From NCBI GenBank assembly GCA_964036195.1, contig OZ038456.1:7192001-7256000 (forward strand): DNA of 64,000 nucleotides, read 5' to 3'. The translations under genes were made by a program, and so were the position numbers. Below, piece by piece: positions 63,500-64,000 of the stretch. The DNA is from Sphaerolaimus hirsutus. Its lineage: Eukaryota; Nematoda; Chromadorea; Monhysterida; Sphaerolaimidae. The first letter of the stretch is position 1. The number at the start of each line of letters is the position of its first letter. The notes under the pieces are model-generated. The model was not told where the DNA came from. It saw only the letters and a list, made by a program, of their open reading frames with translations, and searched no databases.

Positions 63500-64000
63500 A
63501 AAAAGTTATGGTAATGTAGAGTAGAAATGGAGTGCACATTTCAAATCACTGCAATAAAAAACCCACAAATGCATCATTTCACAAATTGAAAGTTTTTGTG
63601 CCCAGGGGTTCATTATCAGGGTTTTAGTAATGTGGTGTCAAAATGGAGTGCATATTTGAAATCGCTACAATCAGAAACCCACAAACACATCATTTTATGA
63701 TTTGAAAATTTTTGGCCCTGGGGGTTCATTTTCAGGGTTATGGTAATGTAGTGTCAAAATGAAGTGCATATTTCAAATCAAGGCAATCAAAAAGCCACAA
63801 ATGCATCATTTCACAATTTCTAATTTATTAGCCCCATGGGTTCAATTTAAGGCTTACAGTAATGTAGAGTTGAAATTGAGTCATTACAAATCAGTGCAAT
63901 TAGAAACCTGCAAAATGCATCATTTCACAATAAGAAATTTTTGGGTCTAGGGGTTCAATTTCAGGGTTTTAGTAATGTAGTGTCAAAATGGAGTGCATAT
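63500..64000. repeat. 116-bp satellite array running out of the window
   Basis: The marker AGTGCA(C/T)ATTT recurs at 63531, 63647 and 63763, giving a 116-bp period. Each unit has CCCACAAA(C/T)(G/A)CATCATTT and a GGGGTTCA(A/T)T phrase. The units match the sequence entering the gap at 41488. Confidence 0.8.

Overview
This window is animal nuclear DNA, most likely from an invertebrate whose genome is crowded with transposons. The evidence is intron-split host genes with GT..AG junctions, a permuted Penelope-like retroelement, a Ty3/Gypsy LTR retrotransposon, several families of short DNA transposons and two 200-base assembly gaps. There are no bacterial operons, rRNA genes, tRNA genes or CRISPR arrays that I can support. 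I cannot name the phylum. Repeats fill most of the window, and nearly all open reading frames over 60 codons lie inside G-rich or GCGCC-rich repeat cores and are not genes. Layout: 1-9.3 kb is AT-rich spacer and DNA transposons. 9.3-16.2 kb (+) holds a class A seven-transmembrane receptor gene of at least eleven exons; its reading frame stays consistent across every proposed junction, but the N-terminal exon was not found. 16.2-20.4 kb is short inverted-repeat elements and two weak exon-like stretches. 20.4-23.7 kb (+) is a decayed Penelope-like element with its GIY-YIG nuclease at the N-terminus. 24.1-26.0 kb (-) is a small SnoaL/NTF2-like gene. 26-42.9 kb is nested DNA transposons, including one stack at least five levels deep. 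42.87-48.13 kb (-) is a recently inserted Gypsy element with identical 141-bp LTRs and a scrambled gag-pol junction. 48.1-57 kb is more nested elements. 59.8-61.5 kb (-) is the 3' part of a gene with two PAN/Apple-like domains. 62-64 kb is a minisatellite and satellite block that also occurs at 40-41.5 kb. Three repeat families dominate. (1) hAT-like elements with 8-bp target duplications and TAGTGATG, CAGAGTTG, CAGGGTTGG, TAACGATGG or TAGTGTGTC ends. (2) TA-flanked elements ending in CCGTATTtCCTCGAA, with long G tracts. (3) Short palindromic elements with GTGCCA/GGGGCA-TCCC ends and 3-bp CAG or CTG target duplications. The most interesting observation concerns family 3. One copy sits in the last coding region of the receptor gene so that its duplicated CAG and its own terminal GT form a donor, and the second CAG forms an acceptor. 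Splicing there would restore the exon exactly, which is the arrangement expected of an introner, a transposon that becomes an intron. A second copy of the family splits a coding exon of the SnoaL-like gene. There the duplication reads CTG on the sense strand, so clean removal by the same sites is not available.
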